A DNA stretch of 64,000 nucleotides from JAKALD01 sp963817785. GTDB lineage: Bacteria > Pseudomonadota > Gammaproteobacteria > Burkholderiales > SG8-39. How positions within the stretch are numbered: the first letter of the stretch is position 1; every line of letters starts with the position of its first letter. Location: contig CAWFPL010000002.1 in the NCBI GenBank assembly GCA_963817785.1, positions 372,001 to 436,000 on the forward strand, read 5' to 3'. Shown here piece after piece: positions 44,430-53,592 of this stretch. The position numbers and the translations under genes are program-made. The notes beneath the pieces are model-generated. The model saw nothing but the letters and a program-made list of their open reading frames with translations. It had not been told where the DNA came from and did no database searches.

Positions 44430-45485
44430 GTGCCCGATTTCGCGAGCAAGCTCATCCACTGGCAGCGCGCGCACGGCCGCCACGGCCTGCCCTGGCAGGG
44501 CGGCCGCGACCTGTACCGCATCTGGCTGTCCGAAGTCATGCTGCAGCAGACGCAGGTGGAAGCCGTCATTCCGTATTACCTGCGCTTTCTGGCGCGCTTT
44601 CCGGACATCGAGAGCCTTGCGCGCGCCTCCGAGGGCGAAGTACTGCAATTGTGGAGCGGGCTGGGCTATTACGCGCGGGCGCGCAACCTGCTCGCCGCCG
44701 CGCGCCGCGTGGTGGACGAGCGCCGCGGTTGCTTGCCCGCCGATGCCGAGTCGCTCGCCGCGCTGCCAGGCATCGGCCGCTCGACGGCGGCGGCGATCGC
44801 CGTGTTCGCGTTCGGGCACCGCGGCGCGATCCTGGACGGCAACGTCAAGCGCGTGCTGGCGCGCTGCTTCGGCGTCGAGGGCTATCCGGGCGAGCGCGCG
44901 GTGGAGCAGCGGCTCTGGGCGCTCGCCGAGCGGCTGCTGCCCGCACGTTCGATCGAGGTCTACACGCAGGCATTGATGGATCTGGGCGCCACGCTGTGCA
45001 CGCGTAGCCGCCCGCGCTGCGATGCGTGTCCCGTGGCGCGGCAGTGCGTTGCGCGCCGGGAGCGCCGCGTCGACGAGCTTCCCGCGGCGCGGCCCAGGAA
45101 GCCGCGGCCCGAACGGCGCGCGACCTGGCTGGTGCTGCTGCACGGCGATCGGGTGCTGCTCGAGCACCGGCCGCCCGCGGGGCTGTGGGGTGGACTTTGG
45201 ACCTTCCCCGAGCTCGAGGGGACGCGGGTGCGGCTGTTTTGCCGGCAGGCGCTGGGCTGCGAGATCGCTGGCAGCCGACGGCTCGAGCCGATCGAGCACG
45301 GTTTTACGCACTTCCGCCTGCGCGCGCAGCCGTTGCTGTGCGCCGTGCGCGCCAACTCGATCCGGGCCGAGTCCCCGGGGCGCGTGTGGCTGACGCTCGC
45401 GCGTGCGCCGGAGGCGGCCGCGCCGGTGCCGGTGCGCAAGCTGCTCGCGCAGCTACGGGCTTCCGGCGAGACCGTTGCGCGCTAG
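44430..45485 (+). CDS. mutY: Adenine DNA glycosylase MutY
   Basis: 351 residues. Removes A mispaired with 8-oxoguanine. PWQGGRDLYRIWLSEVMLQQ then TQVEAV holds the catalytic Glu; helix-hairpin-helix LPGIGRSTAAAI; catalytic Asp in GAILDGNVKRVL; Fe-S cysteines in CTRSRPRCDACPVARQC (Cx6Cx2Cx5C). The C-terminal NUDIX-like 8-oxoG sensor includes LLEHRPPAGLWGGLWTFPE and the FTHF motif. GTG start at 44430. The 3' end overlaps the convergent LON-domain gene by 33 bp. Confidence 0.97.
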   Translation: MPDFASKLIHWQRAHGRHGLPWQGGRDLYRIWLSEVMLQQTQVEAVIPYYLRFLARFPDIESLARASEGEVLQLWSGLGYYARARNLLAAARRVVDERRGCLPADAESLAALPGIGRSTAAAIAVFAFGHRGAILDGNVKRVLARCFGVEGYPGERAVEQRLWALAERLLPARSIEVYTQALMDLGATLCTRSRPRCDACPVARQCVARRERRVDELPAARPRKPRPERRATWLVLLHGDRVLLEHRPPAGLWGGLWTFPELEGTRVRLFCRQALGCEIAGSRRLEPIEHGFTHFRLRAQPLLCAVRANSIRAESPGRVWLTLARAPEAAAPVPVRKLLAQLRASGETVAR

Positions 45486-46058
45486 CAACGCGTGCAGGAT
45501 TTCGAGGCGTTCGAGGCCGGTGTCCAGCTCCAGCAGCTTCTGCTTCGCCTGCAGCGGCAGGGGCAGGAGTTCGGCCAAGCGCGCACTGACCCATGCGCTC
45601 GAGTCGAAGCGAAACGGCGGCTCGATGAGCTGCGTTTCGTGTTCTTCGATGATGCGCTTCAGCAGCCGCGCGCAGCGCGCGAAGCGCTGCGGGAACTCGG
45701 CATCGCCGTCTTCGGGCAGCAGCTCGACTACGGCGCGCGCGAGGCCGTCGCCCTGCACGCGCCGCTCGCGGATGCGGAAGCGCCGCTCGCCGCGAGCGGT
45801 GAGCTGCAGCAGCCCGAGCTGCGGCATGTCCCACTGGGTGATGCGCGCCAGGCAACCCACTTCCACGGGGAGCGCGGGCGCGCCGACCTCGGCGCCCTCG
45901 CGGATCAGGCACACGCCGAAGGCCGCATCGTCGCGCAGGCACGCCTTGGCCATTTCCATATAGCGCGGCTCGAACACGCGCAGCGGCAGCACGCCGCCCG
46001 GAAAGAGCACGGCGTGCAGCGGGAAGAGAGCGATGTCGCGCGCCGCGCACGCGCTCAT
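45453..46058 (-). CDS. LON N-terminal substrate-binding domain protein
   Basis: 201 residues: only the N-terminal domain of Lon, with no ATPase or protease part. DIALFPLHAVLFPGGVLPLR then VFEPRYMEM is the domain signature. Such stand-alone proteins are common, with no firm role. The ATG overlaps the rapZ stop (ATGA), so it is translated as part of the rapZ operon. The longer open frame to 46106 has no family support. Confidence 0.9.
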   Translation of the reverse strand: MSACAARDIALFPLHAVLFPGGVLPLRVFEPRYMEMAKACLRDDAAFGVCLIREGAEVGAPALPVEVGCLARITQWDMPQLGLLQLTARGERRFRIRERRVQGDGLARAVVELLPEDGDAEFPQRFARCARLLKRIIEEHETQLIEPPFRFDSSAWVSARLAELLPLPLQAKQKLLELDTGLERLEILHALLARNGLAGSP

Positions 46059-46903
46059 GCATCGCCTCCGGAAGCGAGCCCGCGGTGGCGCACCAGCACG
46101 CGCCATTCACCGCGGAATTTGGCGGCGAGCTTTTCGGCCAGGTATACCGAGCGGTGGCGTCCTCCGGTGCAGCCGATCGCCACGGTGAGATAGCTGCGGT
46201 TGTCGCGCACCATCTCGGGGAGCCAGCGCGCGAGCAGCGCGCGCACGTCTTCGAGCAGGCGTTGCACCACCTCCTGTCGCTCGAGGAACTCGACCACCGG
46301 CGCGTCGCGGCCGGTGAGCGGCTGCAGCGCGGGCTCGTAATGCGGGTTCGGCAGCATGCGCGCGTCGATCACCCAGTCCGCGTCGAGCGGGATGCCGTCC
46401 CGGTAGGCGAACGATTCGAACAGCAGCGCCAGCGTGCCGGCGGCCAGCCCGAACATGTCCCGGATCCAGTTGCGCAGGGCCTTGGGCTGCAGGCCGCTGG
46501 TGTCGATCCGATGGCCGAGCTGCGAAACCCCGCCGAGCAGGCCGCGCTCGCGCTCGATCGCCTCGGCGAGCGACAGCTCGGCGCTGGCGAGCGGGTGCCC
46601 GCGCCGCGTCTCGGCGAAGCGGCGCAGCAGCGTGTGCGGGGTCGCCTCCAGGAACAGCACCCGGCAGTCCATGCCGCGCGCCCTGAGTTGCGCGATGCTG
46701 TCGGGCAGCGCGGGAAGCGCTGCGCTGCGCGCGTCCACGCTCAGCGCGATGCGCTCGCTGCCGGCGGCGGCGAGGAAATCGACCACCTCGAGCAGCAGCG
46801 TCGCGGGCAGATTGTCCACGCAGTAAAAGCCGCTGTCCTCCAGCACGTTGAGGGCGATGCTCTTGCCGGAGCCGGAAAGCCCGCTGACGACGATGATCTG
46901 CAT
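46055..46903 (-). CDS. rapZ: RNase adapter protein RapZ
   Basis: 282 residues. P-loop VVSGLSGSGKSIALNVLED (about 5-23), CVDNLPATLL, and the C-terminal RNA-binding part VAIGCTGGRHRSVYLAEKLA. In E. coli RapZ steers RNase E to sRNA GlmZ and senses glucosamine 6-phosphate; in betaproteobacteria targets are less clear. It is normally next to hprK; here psiF and an IS element lie between. Confidence 0.95.
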   Translation of the reverse strand: MQIIVVSGLSGSGKSIALNVLEDSGFYCVDNLPATLLLEVVDFLAAAGSERIALSVDARSAALPALPDSIAQLRARGMDCRVLFLEATPHTLLRRFAETRRGHPLASAELSLAEAIERERGLLGGVSQLGHRIDTSGLQPKALRNWIRDMFGLAAGTLALLFESFAYRDGIPLDADWVIDARMLPNPHYEPALQPLTGRDAPVVEFLERQEVVQRLLEDVRALLARWLPEMVRDNRSYLTVAIGCTGGRHRSVYLAEKLAAKFRGEWRVLVRHRGLASGGDA

Positions 46904-46973
46904 GGCGCTCGGCCCACTCTATCCGCTTGCCCGCGTGGTGGCAAAGCACGCCGGCGCGGCGCTGGAAACAAAG

Positions 46974-46993
46974 AAGGCCCGCGTGCGGGCCTT
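46974..46993 (-). terminator. Rho-independent terminator, minus-strand direction
   Basis: AAGGCCCGC-GT-GCGGGCCTT, a perfect 9-bp stem. Reading leftward it is followed by CTTTGTTTCC, a U-rich tail. It probably served psiF, whose stop codon would have lain about 65 bp away before the IS4 insertion. Confidence 0.75.
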
Positions 46994-47049
46994 CAGGCGA
47001 ATGCGAGATGGGAATGCGCCGCCGCGCGGCGCGCGAGCGCGGCTAGGAG

Positions 47050-48513
47050 CAATACTCTTCACTTAATGCTGGCACGGCGCTATCCTGTCGCTTTCCACGA
47101 CAGGAGAACCGGCTATGGCACGCACGCTTGCGGCGCTGCCCGAGGGGAGTCGGATCACCGACTACATCAGCCTCGGTGTGATCACCAAGACCGTCCCGTT
47201 GAAGCGAGTGCGCGCGGTTCTCGCCGCCACCGGCAAGGCGAGCCTGCGCGAGCGCGACTTGCCGGCCCACGTGGTGGTGTACTACGCCATCGCCTTGGCG
47301 CTGTACATGCACTCGTCGTATCGCGAAGTGCTGCGTTGTCTGCTTGAAGGCGTGCAGTGGCTGATGGATCCGTCGGTGAGCTTCAAGGTGACCGGTAACT
47401 CGGGGATCTCTCAGGCCCGCTCGCGCCTGGGGTGGGAACCGCTGCGACAACTGCACGATGAGGTGGTCAAGCCCATTGCCGTGGCGGCCAGCCAAGGTGC
47501 CTGGTACCGCCAATGGCGCCTGGTGAGCTTGGATGGCAGCACCTTGGATGTGGCGGACGAGAAAGCCAATGAAGAAGCCTTTGGCCGGCCCGGAGCAAGC
47601 CGCGGCAGCAGTGCCTACCCCCAGTTCCGTTTCGTCTGCCTTGTGGAAAACGGGACGCACGTGCTCTTTGGCACCCAGATGGGTCCGTATGCCACCGCCG
47701 AGAACCGCTTGGCCCAAGACGTGCTCGGAGCATTGCACAAGACGATGTTGTGCCTGGCCGACCGGGGGTTCTTCGGCTTCGAGATGTGGCGCCAGGCACT
47801 CGCCACGCAGGCGCAGCTGCTCTGGAGGGTCAAGAAGAATCTCCGTCTGCCCTGTGAGAAGCGGCTGGCCGATGGTTCCTATCTGAGCCGTATCTACCCC
47901 TCTAAAAAAGATCGACGCCACCGCAGCAGCAGCCGTGGCGTCACGGTGCGGGTGATCGAGTACCGTCTGGAAGGCATCGCGGGGGCCGAGCCGATCTACC
48001 GCTTGGTGACCAGTATTCTGGATCCGCAACAAGCCCCGGCCCAGGAACTCGCCGCGCTCTACCACGAGCGCTGGGAGATTGAAACGGCGCTCGATGAGCT
48101 CAAGACCCATCTGCGGGGCGCCAAGATCGTCTTGCGCAGCAAAACGCCCGACTTGGTGCGCCAGGAGTTCTATGGGCTGATGCTGGCCCACTTCGCGGTG
48201 CGCGCGCTGATGCACGAGGCGGCCTTGAAGGCAGGCGAAGATCCCGACCGACTATCGTTTCTGCATGCCGTGCGCGTGGTGCGGCGCAAACTCCCTGCCT
48301 TCCACGCTATTCCCCCCTCTGGAGCGCAAAGCCTTTCATGAGCGTGTGCTCGAGGAGATTCTCCAGGAGCGAGTCGCCCCCCGCCGCGGCCGACGCAATC
48401 CGCGCGGCGTCAAACGCAAGATGAGCAACTTCCCACTGAGTCCGCGTGCCGCGGAGCCGCTCCCACCGGTCAACATCAACAAGGCTATCTCAATCGTTAA
48501 GTGAAGGGTATTG
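47050..48513 (+). mobile_element. IS4-family insertion sequence with 10-bp target duplication
   Basis: 1464 bp bounded by imperfect inverted repeats: CAATACTCTTCACTTAA at 47050-47066 and its reverse complement with one mismatch at 48497-48513. The 10-bp direct repeat CGGCTAGGAG flanks it at 47040-47049 and 48514-48523. Contains one transposase gene with a single frameshift. Intact ends and an exact target duplication point to recent insertion. Confidence 0.9.
47115..48504 (+). pseudogene. IS4-family transposase, one frameshift near the 3' end
   Basis: Frame one encodes 408 residues with the DDE residues: LVSLDGSTLDV, LCLADRGFFGF, and the YREK-type YHERWEIETALDELKTHL. At about 48309 an extra base moves the true C-terminus (LFPPLERKAFHERVLEEILQ, then NPRGVKRKMSNFPL to VNINKAISIVK) into the next frame, ending at 48504. 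About 463 codons in all when joined. The catalytic core is intact but the tail is lost, so activity is uncertain. Confidence 0.85.
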
Positions 48514-48516
48514 CGG

Positions 48517-48723
48517 CTAGGAGGGCTTCTTCGCTTTCAGGCACTCGCCCATGAACTTCTTGCGCGCGCCGCCTTTGAGCTTCTTTTCCTTGGCTTCATT
48601 GTTACAGGCGCTCATTCGCTGCTGTTGCGGAGTGACTTTCCTTTCCGCCTTCTTGTCTTGCGCGTAGGCGCCGGTCGCCGCGAACAGGGCGATCGTGGCC
48701 GCGGCCAGCAGAGGCTTGATCAT
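48517..48723 (-). CDS. psiF: PsiF-family small exported protein
   Basis: 68 residues. Signal peptide MIKPLLAAATIALFAATGAY (then A) is followed by one PsiF repeat: QQQRMSACNNEAKEKKLKGG, then ARKKFMGECLKAKKPS, with its two cysteines. E. coli psiF is phosphate-starvation inducible; no biochemical role is known. GGAGAGAGACG precedes the ATG. The stop codon lies within the target site duplicated by the IS4 insertion. Confidence 0.88.
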   Translation of the reverse strand: MIKPLLAAATIALFAATGAYAQDKKAERKVTPQQQRMSACNNEAKEKKLKGGARKKFMGECLKAKKPS

Positions 48724-48851
48724 CGTCTCTCTCCTCTGGGTGGCACGGGAAGGATTCCCGTGGCGGGAGTAACGTGCCACAGCATGTCAGGTTGACGCAA
48801 GGTCCCGTTACGGCAGAACCCGCGGCGTGACTCGGATTCCCTGGCACCCCT

Positions 48852-49787
48852 TCAGGCGCTGCGTTCCATCGCCCGTTTCTGGCGTGCGAAGAACTCGGCG
48901 GTCGAATCGATGCCCCGCAGCTGCAGGATGTAGTTGCGCACCGCGGCTTCGAGCAGCACCGCCAGGTTGCGACCGGCGGCGACCGGGATGACGACTTTCC
49001 GCACGGTGACCTCGAGGATGTCCTCCGCGAGCTCCGACAGCGGCAGGCGCTCGGCGGTGTCACGCTGCCCGCCGGGCAGCGGCTTTTCCAGGTGCGCGAT
49101 CAGCTTGAGCTTCATTTTCGGGCGCACCGCCGTCTCGCCGAAGATGGTCCGGATGTTGAGCAGACCGAGCCCCCGGACCTCGAGAAAGTCCTTGAGCAGC
49201 GGCGGGCAGCGGCCCTCGAGCGCGCCTGCGGCGACGCGCGAGATTTCCACGATGTCATCGGCGACCAGCCCGTGGCCGCGGCTGATGAGCTCGAGCGCGA
49301 GCTCGCTCTTGCCGACGCCGGAATCGCCGGTGATCAGCACCCCGAGCCCCAGCACGTCCATGAACACGCCGTGCCGCGACGTGGTGTCGGCGAGCGCCTT
49401 GACAAGGTAGCGCGACAGTTTCTCGATCACCCGCGCAGCGGTCGCCGGGCTGGTGAACAGCGGCGTATGCGTGCGCATCGCGCCTGCGAGCAGCTCCTCG
49501 GGCACGGCAAGCCCGTCGGCGAGGATCACCGCGGTCGGGGTGGCCGAAAACAGCTTGTCGGAGAAATCGGCGCGCTGCGGCGCGCCGTAGCCGGCCAGGA
49601 TCGCCGCCTCGTAGGCGCCGAGGATCTGGATGCTGTTGGGATGCAGCAGGTTGAGGTGGCCGATCAGCGCGGCCGACGTGGCCGCGTCGCGCCGCACCGC
49701 GGTGCTGCCGTCGCGCCCGGCTACCCAGGCGAGCGAAAGCGCTTCGCGGTTGTCGTCATGCAACTGCGTGACGTCGACCTGCAACAT
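48852..49787 (-). CDS. hprK: HPr kinase/phosphorylase
   Basis: 311 residues. Phosphorylates and dephosphorylates HPr (Ser46) in PTS regulation. P-loop GVLITGDSGVGKSELALELI, then GHGLVADDIVEI and signature LEVRGLGLLNIRTIFGE. The N-terminal domain (TQLHDDNREALSLAWV on) is complete. Start at the ATG before LQVDVTQ, overlapping the 3' end of ptsN by 32 bp. In proteobacteria it acts with PTS-Ntr rather than sugar uptake. Confidence 0.95.
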   Translation of the reverse strand: MLQVDVTQLHDDNREALSLAWVAGRDGSTAVRRDAATSAALIGHLNLLHPNSIQILGAYEAAILAGYGAPQRADFSDKLFSATPTAVILADGLAVPEELLAGAMRTHTPLFTSPATAARVIEKLSRYLVKALADTTSRHGVFMDVLGLGVLITGDSGVGKSELALELISRGHGLVADDIVEISRVAAGALEGRCPPLLKDFLEVRGLGLLNIRTIFGETAVRPKMKLKLIAHLEKPLPGGQRDTAERLPLSELAEDILEVTVRKVVIPVAAGRNLAVLLEAAVRNYILQLRGIDSTAEFFARQKRAMERSA

Positions 49788-50241
49788 CCGGTTGCCACGT
49801 AGAAATGAGCCGGTGGAGCGCCTGCGCATCCGCAGCGCTCGCCAACGCCTCGCGCAGAGCCCGGTCGCTGAACATCTGGGCGAGCTCCGACAGAATCTGA
49901 AGGTGCTTTTCGGTCGCTTGCTCGGGCACCAGCAGAGCAAACACCAGCGTCACGGGTTTGCCGTCCGGCGCGTCGAACGGCACCGGCTGGGCGAGCCTGA
50001 TGAAGGCGCCGAGGGCTTCCTTCAAACCCTTGATCCGGCCGTGCGGGATCGCGACCCCCTGCCCGAGGCCGGTCGACCCCAGGCGCTCGCGTGCAAACAG
50101 ACTGTCGAACACGAGATTGCGCGCGATGCCGCTGTTGTTCTCGAACAGCAGGCCGATCTGCTCGAACAGGCGCTTCTTGCTGGAGACCGACAGGTCGAGC
50201 ACGACACCTGCGGGCGGCAAGAGCTTGGCGACAAGGCTCAT
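49756..50241 (-). CDS. ptsN: PTS nitrogen-regulatory enzyme IIA
   Basis: 161 residues. The phosphorylated His is in GQGVAIPHGRIKGL (about residue 70); ERLGSTGLG and VTLVFALLVPEQATEKHLQI then LSELAQMF are typical. Regulates potassium and nitrogen responses and sigma-54-linked functions. Lies between hpf and hprK in the rpoN cluster. A -10-like TATAAT lies about 90 bp upstream. Confidence 0.95.
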   Translation of the reverse strand: MSLVAKLLPPAGVVLDLSVSSKKRLFEQIGLLFENNSGIARNLVFDSLFARERLGSTGLGQGVAIPHGRIKGLKEALGAFIRLAQPVPFDAPDGKPVTLVFALLVPEQATEKHLQILSELAQMFSDRALREALASAADAQALHRLISTWQPDVAGRRHAVA

Positions 50242-50331
50242 CGATCGGGGCCGATAGGCGGTCTGGAAAGAAAGCGATTCGCGGATCGGCGCATTTCCGG
50301 CCCGCTGTAGGGTTGGCCGAAACCGGGCGCG

Positions 50332-50337
50332 ATTATA
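50332..50337 (-). promoter_or_regulatory. Candidate -10 element for ptsN-hprK
   Basis: On the minus strand the sequence reads GGGCTATAATCGCG, a perfect TATAAT, about 90 bp upstream of the ptsN ATG in the 180-bp gap after hpf. No good -35 is seen 17 bp further upstream, so support is limited. Confidence 0.45.
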
Positions 50338-50421
50338 GCCCAAGGTCTGCGCCCCGGCCTCGCATGCGGCAGTTCAAATTGCATCAAGACTGGATGGGGC
50401 GCGGAAGCACGCCGTGCGGCC

Positions 50422-50745
50422 TCAGGAGCCCACGTCGCGGTGCTTGAGCGCCTCGTGCGGCTTCTCGAAGACCTTGCCCTTGTACTTGAGCACCTGGCGA
50501 TCGAGCTTGTCGGCGAGCAGGTCGATCGCGGCGTAAAGATCGGTCTCCTCGCAAGCGCAGTGGATGTCCTTGCCCCGCACGCGCAGCGTCACCTCCGCCT
50601 TCTGGCTCAGCTTGCCGACCGAAAGAATGACGTGGGCGTCGATCACATGGTCGAAATGCCGCACCACCCGATCCAGCTTGCTGTTCACGTAGCTGCGGAT
50701 GGCCGGCGTCACTTCGAGGTGGTGACCGCTCACGTTGAGATTCAT
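50422..50745 (-). CDS. hpf: Ribosome hibernation-promoting factor, short form
   Basis: 107 residues, the short form lacking the C-terminal dimerisation domain. MNLNVSGHHLEVTPAIRSYV, KLDRVVRHFDHVIDAHVILS and ATDLYAAIDLLADKLDRQV (here ETDLYAAID) are family blocks. Binds the 30S decoding region in stationary phase. TAGGAGATCCCCA precedes the ATG. Follows rpoN by about 50 bp. Confidence 0.95.
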   Translation of the reverse strand: MNLNVSGHHLEVTPAIRSYVNSKLDRVVRHFDHVIDAHVILSVGKLSQKAEVTLRVRGKDIHCACEETDLYAAIDLLADKLDRQVLKYKGKVFEKPHEALKHRDVGS

Positions 50746-50798
50746 TGGGGATCTCCTAGGTTGCGACCGGAAGTTGCCCGTTGCGGGCAGCCTGCCGC

Positions 50799-52229
50799 TC
50801 ACAATCGCTTGCGTTGATTGACTGGTGGAATTTGCAGCGCTTCCCGGTATTTCGCGATCGTGCGGCGCGCCACTACGATACCCTGTTGACCGAGAATTTG
50901 CGAGATGCGCAAATCCGACAGCGGCGCGCCGGCTTGTTCGGCCGCCACCAGCTGCTTGATCAGGGCCCGGATCGCGGTGGCCGAGCACGCGCCGCCCGTG
51001 TCGGTCGCCACGTGGCTGCCGAAAAAATATTTCAGCTCATAGGTGCCGCGCGGAGTGGCCATGTATTTCTGGGTGGTGACGCGCGAGATGGTACTTTCGT
51101 GCAATCCGAGCGTGTCGGCGATCTCGCGCAGCACCATCGGCCGCATGGCGACCTCGCCGTGCTCGAAGAAATGGCGCTGGCGGTCCACGATCGCCTGCGA
51201 CACGCGCAGGATGGTGTCGAAGCGCTGCTGCACGTTCTTGATCAGCCATCTCGCTTCCTGCACCTGCGGGGCGAGCGTGTTGCGGCCGTTGCGCTGGCGC
51301 GCGGCGAGCTCGGCGTACAGGCGGTTGATGCGCAGCTTCGGCATCGCCTCCGCGTTCAGGCTCGTGCGCCACACGCCCTTCGCCTTGCGGACGATCACGT
51401 CCGGCACGATGTAGCGTGTCTCCACGTTGGCGAAGGCCGCGCCCGGACGCGGATTGAGGCTCTGGATGAGCCGCTGCGCGGCACGCAGCTGGTCCTCGCC
51501 GGCGCCGGTCAGTGCCTTGAGGCGCGTGTAATCGCGCGCCGCGAGCAGCTCGAGGTGGCGCTGCGCGATGTCGAGCGCCAGCCGGTGCGTGGCGTCGTCC
51601 GTGCCGAGCGCGTGCAGCTGCAGCGCCAGGCACTCCGCCGGATTGCGTGCGCCGACTCCGGAGGGCTCGAAATTCTGCAGATGCCTGAGCGCGATGCCGA
51701 GCTCGTCGATGCCGGCCTCGGCCTCGGCCGGCAGCAGCGCCAGGATTTCCTCCAGGCTCTGAGTGAGGTAGCCGTCATCGTCGAGCGCATCGATCAACAG
51801 CCCGACCAGGGTGCGGTCGCGCTCGCCGAGGTTGGTGAGCGAGAGCTGCCCGTAAAGGTAATCGCGCAGCGTGGGTGTGTCCGGGGCCACGAACGTGCGG
51901 TCGCCGTCGTCGTCGTCGTCCGCGCCGCGCCACGCTGCGGCCAGGTCCGGTTGCCAGTCGTCGCCGTGCTCGGCGGGCGCCTGGCCGGCCTGCGTGGAAG
52001 GCTCCGAGGTGGCGGCCGGTTGGGCCTCGCCGTAGCCCGCCGCAGGCGCGGCCTGGCCCTCGCTCTCTGCCTCGCCCTCGTCGCGCTCGAGGATCGGGTT
52101 GTCCTGCAGGATGCGCTCGATCTCCTGGTTCAGCTCGACCGTGGACAGCTGCAGCAGGCGAATCGACTGCTGCAGTTGCGGCGTCAGCGTGAGGTGCTGC
52201 GACAGCCGGAACTGCAGGGTCGGCTTCAT
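50799..52229 (-). CDS. rpoN: RNA polymerase sigma-54 factor
   Basis: 476 residues. Region I: MKPTLQFRLSQHLTLTPQLQ then QSIRLLQLS (Gln/Leu-rich activator-interacting part). Region II is acidic with a Glu/Asp/Ala-rich stretch (DEGEAESEGQ to ADDDDDGDR). Region III includes the HTH ETLGLHESTISRVTTQKYM-like block (here ADTLGLHESTISRVTTQKYM) and the RpoN box ARRTIAKYREAL. Complete. Sits between lptB and hpf as in most proteobacteria. Confidence 0.97.
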   Translation of the reverse strand: MKPTLQFRLSQHLTLTPQLQQSIRLLQLSTVELNQEIERILQDNPILERDEGEAESEGQAAPAAGYGEAQPAATSEPSTQAGQAPAEHGDDWQPDLAAAWRGADDDDDGDRTFVAPDTPTLRDYLYGQLSLTNLGERDRTLVGLLIDALDDDGYLTQSLEEILALLPAEAEAGIDELGIALRHLQNFEPSGVGARNPAECLALQLHALGTDDATHRLALDIAQRHLELLAARDYTRLKALTGAGEDQLRAAQRLIQSLNPRPGAAFANVETRYIVPDVIVRKAKGVWRTSLNAEAMPKLRINRLYAELAARQRNGRNTLAPQVQEARWLIKNVQQRFDTILRVSQAIVDRQRHFFEHGEVAMRPMVLREIADTLGLHESTISRVTTQKYMATPRGTYELKYFFGSHVATDTGGACSATAIRALIKQLVAAEQAGAPLSDLRISQILGQQGIVVARRTIAKYREALQIPPVNQRKRL

Positions 52230-52290
52230 GATGGAGGGTCGGCGCTACGTGGTTGCTGCAGGATGCTCGGTCTCGGTCGCGCCGGGGGCG

Positions 52291-53013
52291 TCACATGCGG
52301 AAATGTTCCCCCAGGTACACCCGGCGGACGCTGTCATTATAGACAATTTCCTCGGGATGCCCGGAGGCGAGCACCGCGCCTTCATTGATGATGTAGGCGC
52401 GGTCGCAGATACCCAGCGTCTCGCGCACGTTGTGGTCGGTGATCAGCACGCCGATGCCGCGCTCCTTTAGGAAGCGGATGATGCGCTGGATGTCGAGCAC
52501 CGCGATCGGGTCCACCCCGGCGAACGGCTCGTCGAGCAGGATGAAAGCCGGCTTGGTGCCCAGGGCGCGCGCGATCTCGAGCCGGCGCCGCTCGCCCCCG
52601 GACAGCGACAGCGCGGCGTGCTTGCGCAGGTGCGAGATGTTGAGGTCCTTGAGCAGCTCGGACAGTCGCGGCCCGATGTCCCCGGGGGCGAAGCCCTGCA
52701 GCTCGAGCACCGCCTGCACGTTCTCCTCGACGGTGAGCTTGCGGAACACCGAATTTTCCTGCGGCAGGTAGGAGATTCCGAGGCGCGCGCGGCGGTGAAT
52801 GGGCAGATGGGTGAGCTCGCGGCCGTCGAGCTGGATGCGGCCGGCGTCGGCCGGGATCAGCCCGACGATCATGTAGAAGCAGGTCGTCTTCCCGGCGCCG
52901 TTGGGACCGAGCAGGCCGACCACCTCGCCACTCGTGACCTCGAGCGAGACGTCCTGGACCACGGTGCGCGCCTTGTAGCGCTTGCGCAGGTTGTCTGCGC
53001 GCAGCAGGCTCAT
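52291..53013 (-). CDS. lptB: LPS export ABC transporter ATPase LptB
   Basis: 240 residues. Walker A GLLGPNGAGKTTCFYMIVGL, ISYLPQENSVFRKLTVEENV, signature LSLSGGERRRLEIARALG, Walker B FILLDEPFAGVDPIAV, and LITDHNVRETL with switch His. Powers LPS extraction by LptFG. Follows lptA directly. Confidence 0.97.
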   Translation of the reverse strand: MSLLRADNLRKRYKARTVVQDVSLEVTSGEVVGLLGPNGAGKTTCFYMIVGLIPADAGRIQLDGRELTHLPIHRRARLGISYLPQENSVFRKLTVEENVQAVLELQGFAPGDIGPRLSELLKDLNISHLRKHAALSLSGGERRRLEIARALGTKPAFILLDEPFAGVDPIAVLDIQRIIRFLKERGIGVLITDHNVRETLGICDRAYIINEGAVLASGHPEEIVYNDSVRRVYLGEHFRM

Positions 53014-53592
53014 TTATTTCGCCGCCGGCGGCGCGGCCGCCGGCTTCGAGGGCGCAGCGGGTCCGGTTTTCGGCTGCAGCACGGCACGCACGCGGCCAGA
53101 GCCCGGCGTGCCGTCCCGCCCCGCCTTCACCGAGAAGAACTGCGAGCGCTCGTCGACGAAGATGTACTCGCCTTCCACCTTGTCCTGGCCACGGGTGACC
53201 CACGCGTGGTCGAACAGCTCGACCTTCTGATTTCGATCGTCGATTTCGATACGGTCGGCCTCGCCGTTGATCCATTCGGCCGGCTGGCCGTTGCTGGCGT
53301 CGGTCTTCTGGCGGAAATGCACCGGCTTGCCGGTGGCGGTGGCGTACTGGAATCCGTCGGCGTCCTGGTGCACCACGATGCGGTCCGCGAGCACGCGGAT
53401 CGTTCCCTGCGTCAGGATCACGTTGCCTTCGAAGATGCTGATGCGCGCCGCATCGTCCGAGCTCATGCGATTGGCCTCGATCTGCATCGGCTTGTCGCGG
53501 TCCGCCTTCTCCGCCAGCGCCGGCGGCGGCAGGCAGGCGAGCGCGGCGAGTGCTGCGGCCGCGAGTCGGGTCAGTGCGCGCATCTCAGCCAT
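53014..53592 (-). CDS. lptA: LPS periplasmic bridge protein LptA
   Basis: 192 residues. Signal peptide to about residue 27 (RLAAAALAALACLPPPALA). The OstA-like jelly-roll begins MQIEANRMSSDDAARISIFE, then GNVILTQGTIRVLADRIVV. A Pro/Ala tail ends the protein. Start is either MAEMRAL (53592) or MRAL (53583); the first overlaps the lptC stop. Forms the periplasmic LPS bridge. Confidence 0.93.
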   Translation of the reverse strand: MAEMRALTRLAAAALAALACLPPPALAEKADRDKPMQIEANRMSSDDAARISIFEGNVILTQGTIRVLADRIVVHQDADGFQYATATGKPVHFRQKTDASNGQPAEWINGEADRIEIDDRNQKVELFDHAWVTRGQDKVEGEYIFVDERSQFFSVKAGRDGTPGSGRVRAVLQPKTGPAAPSKPAAAPPAAK

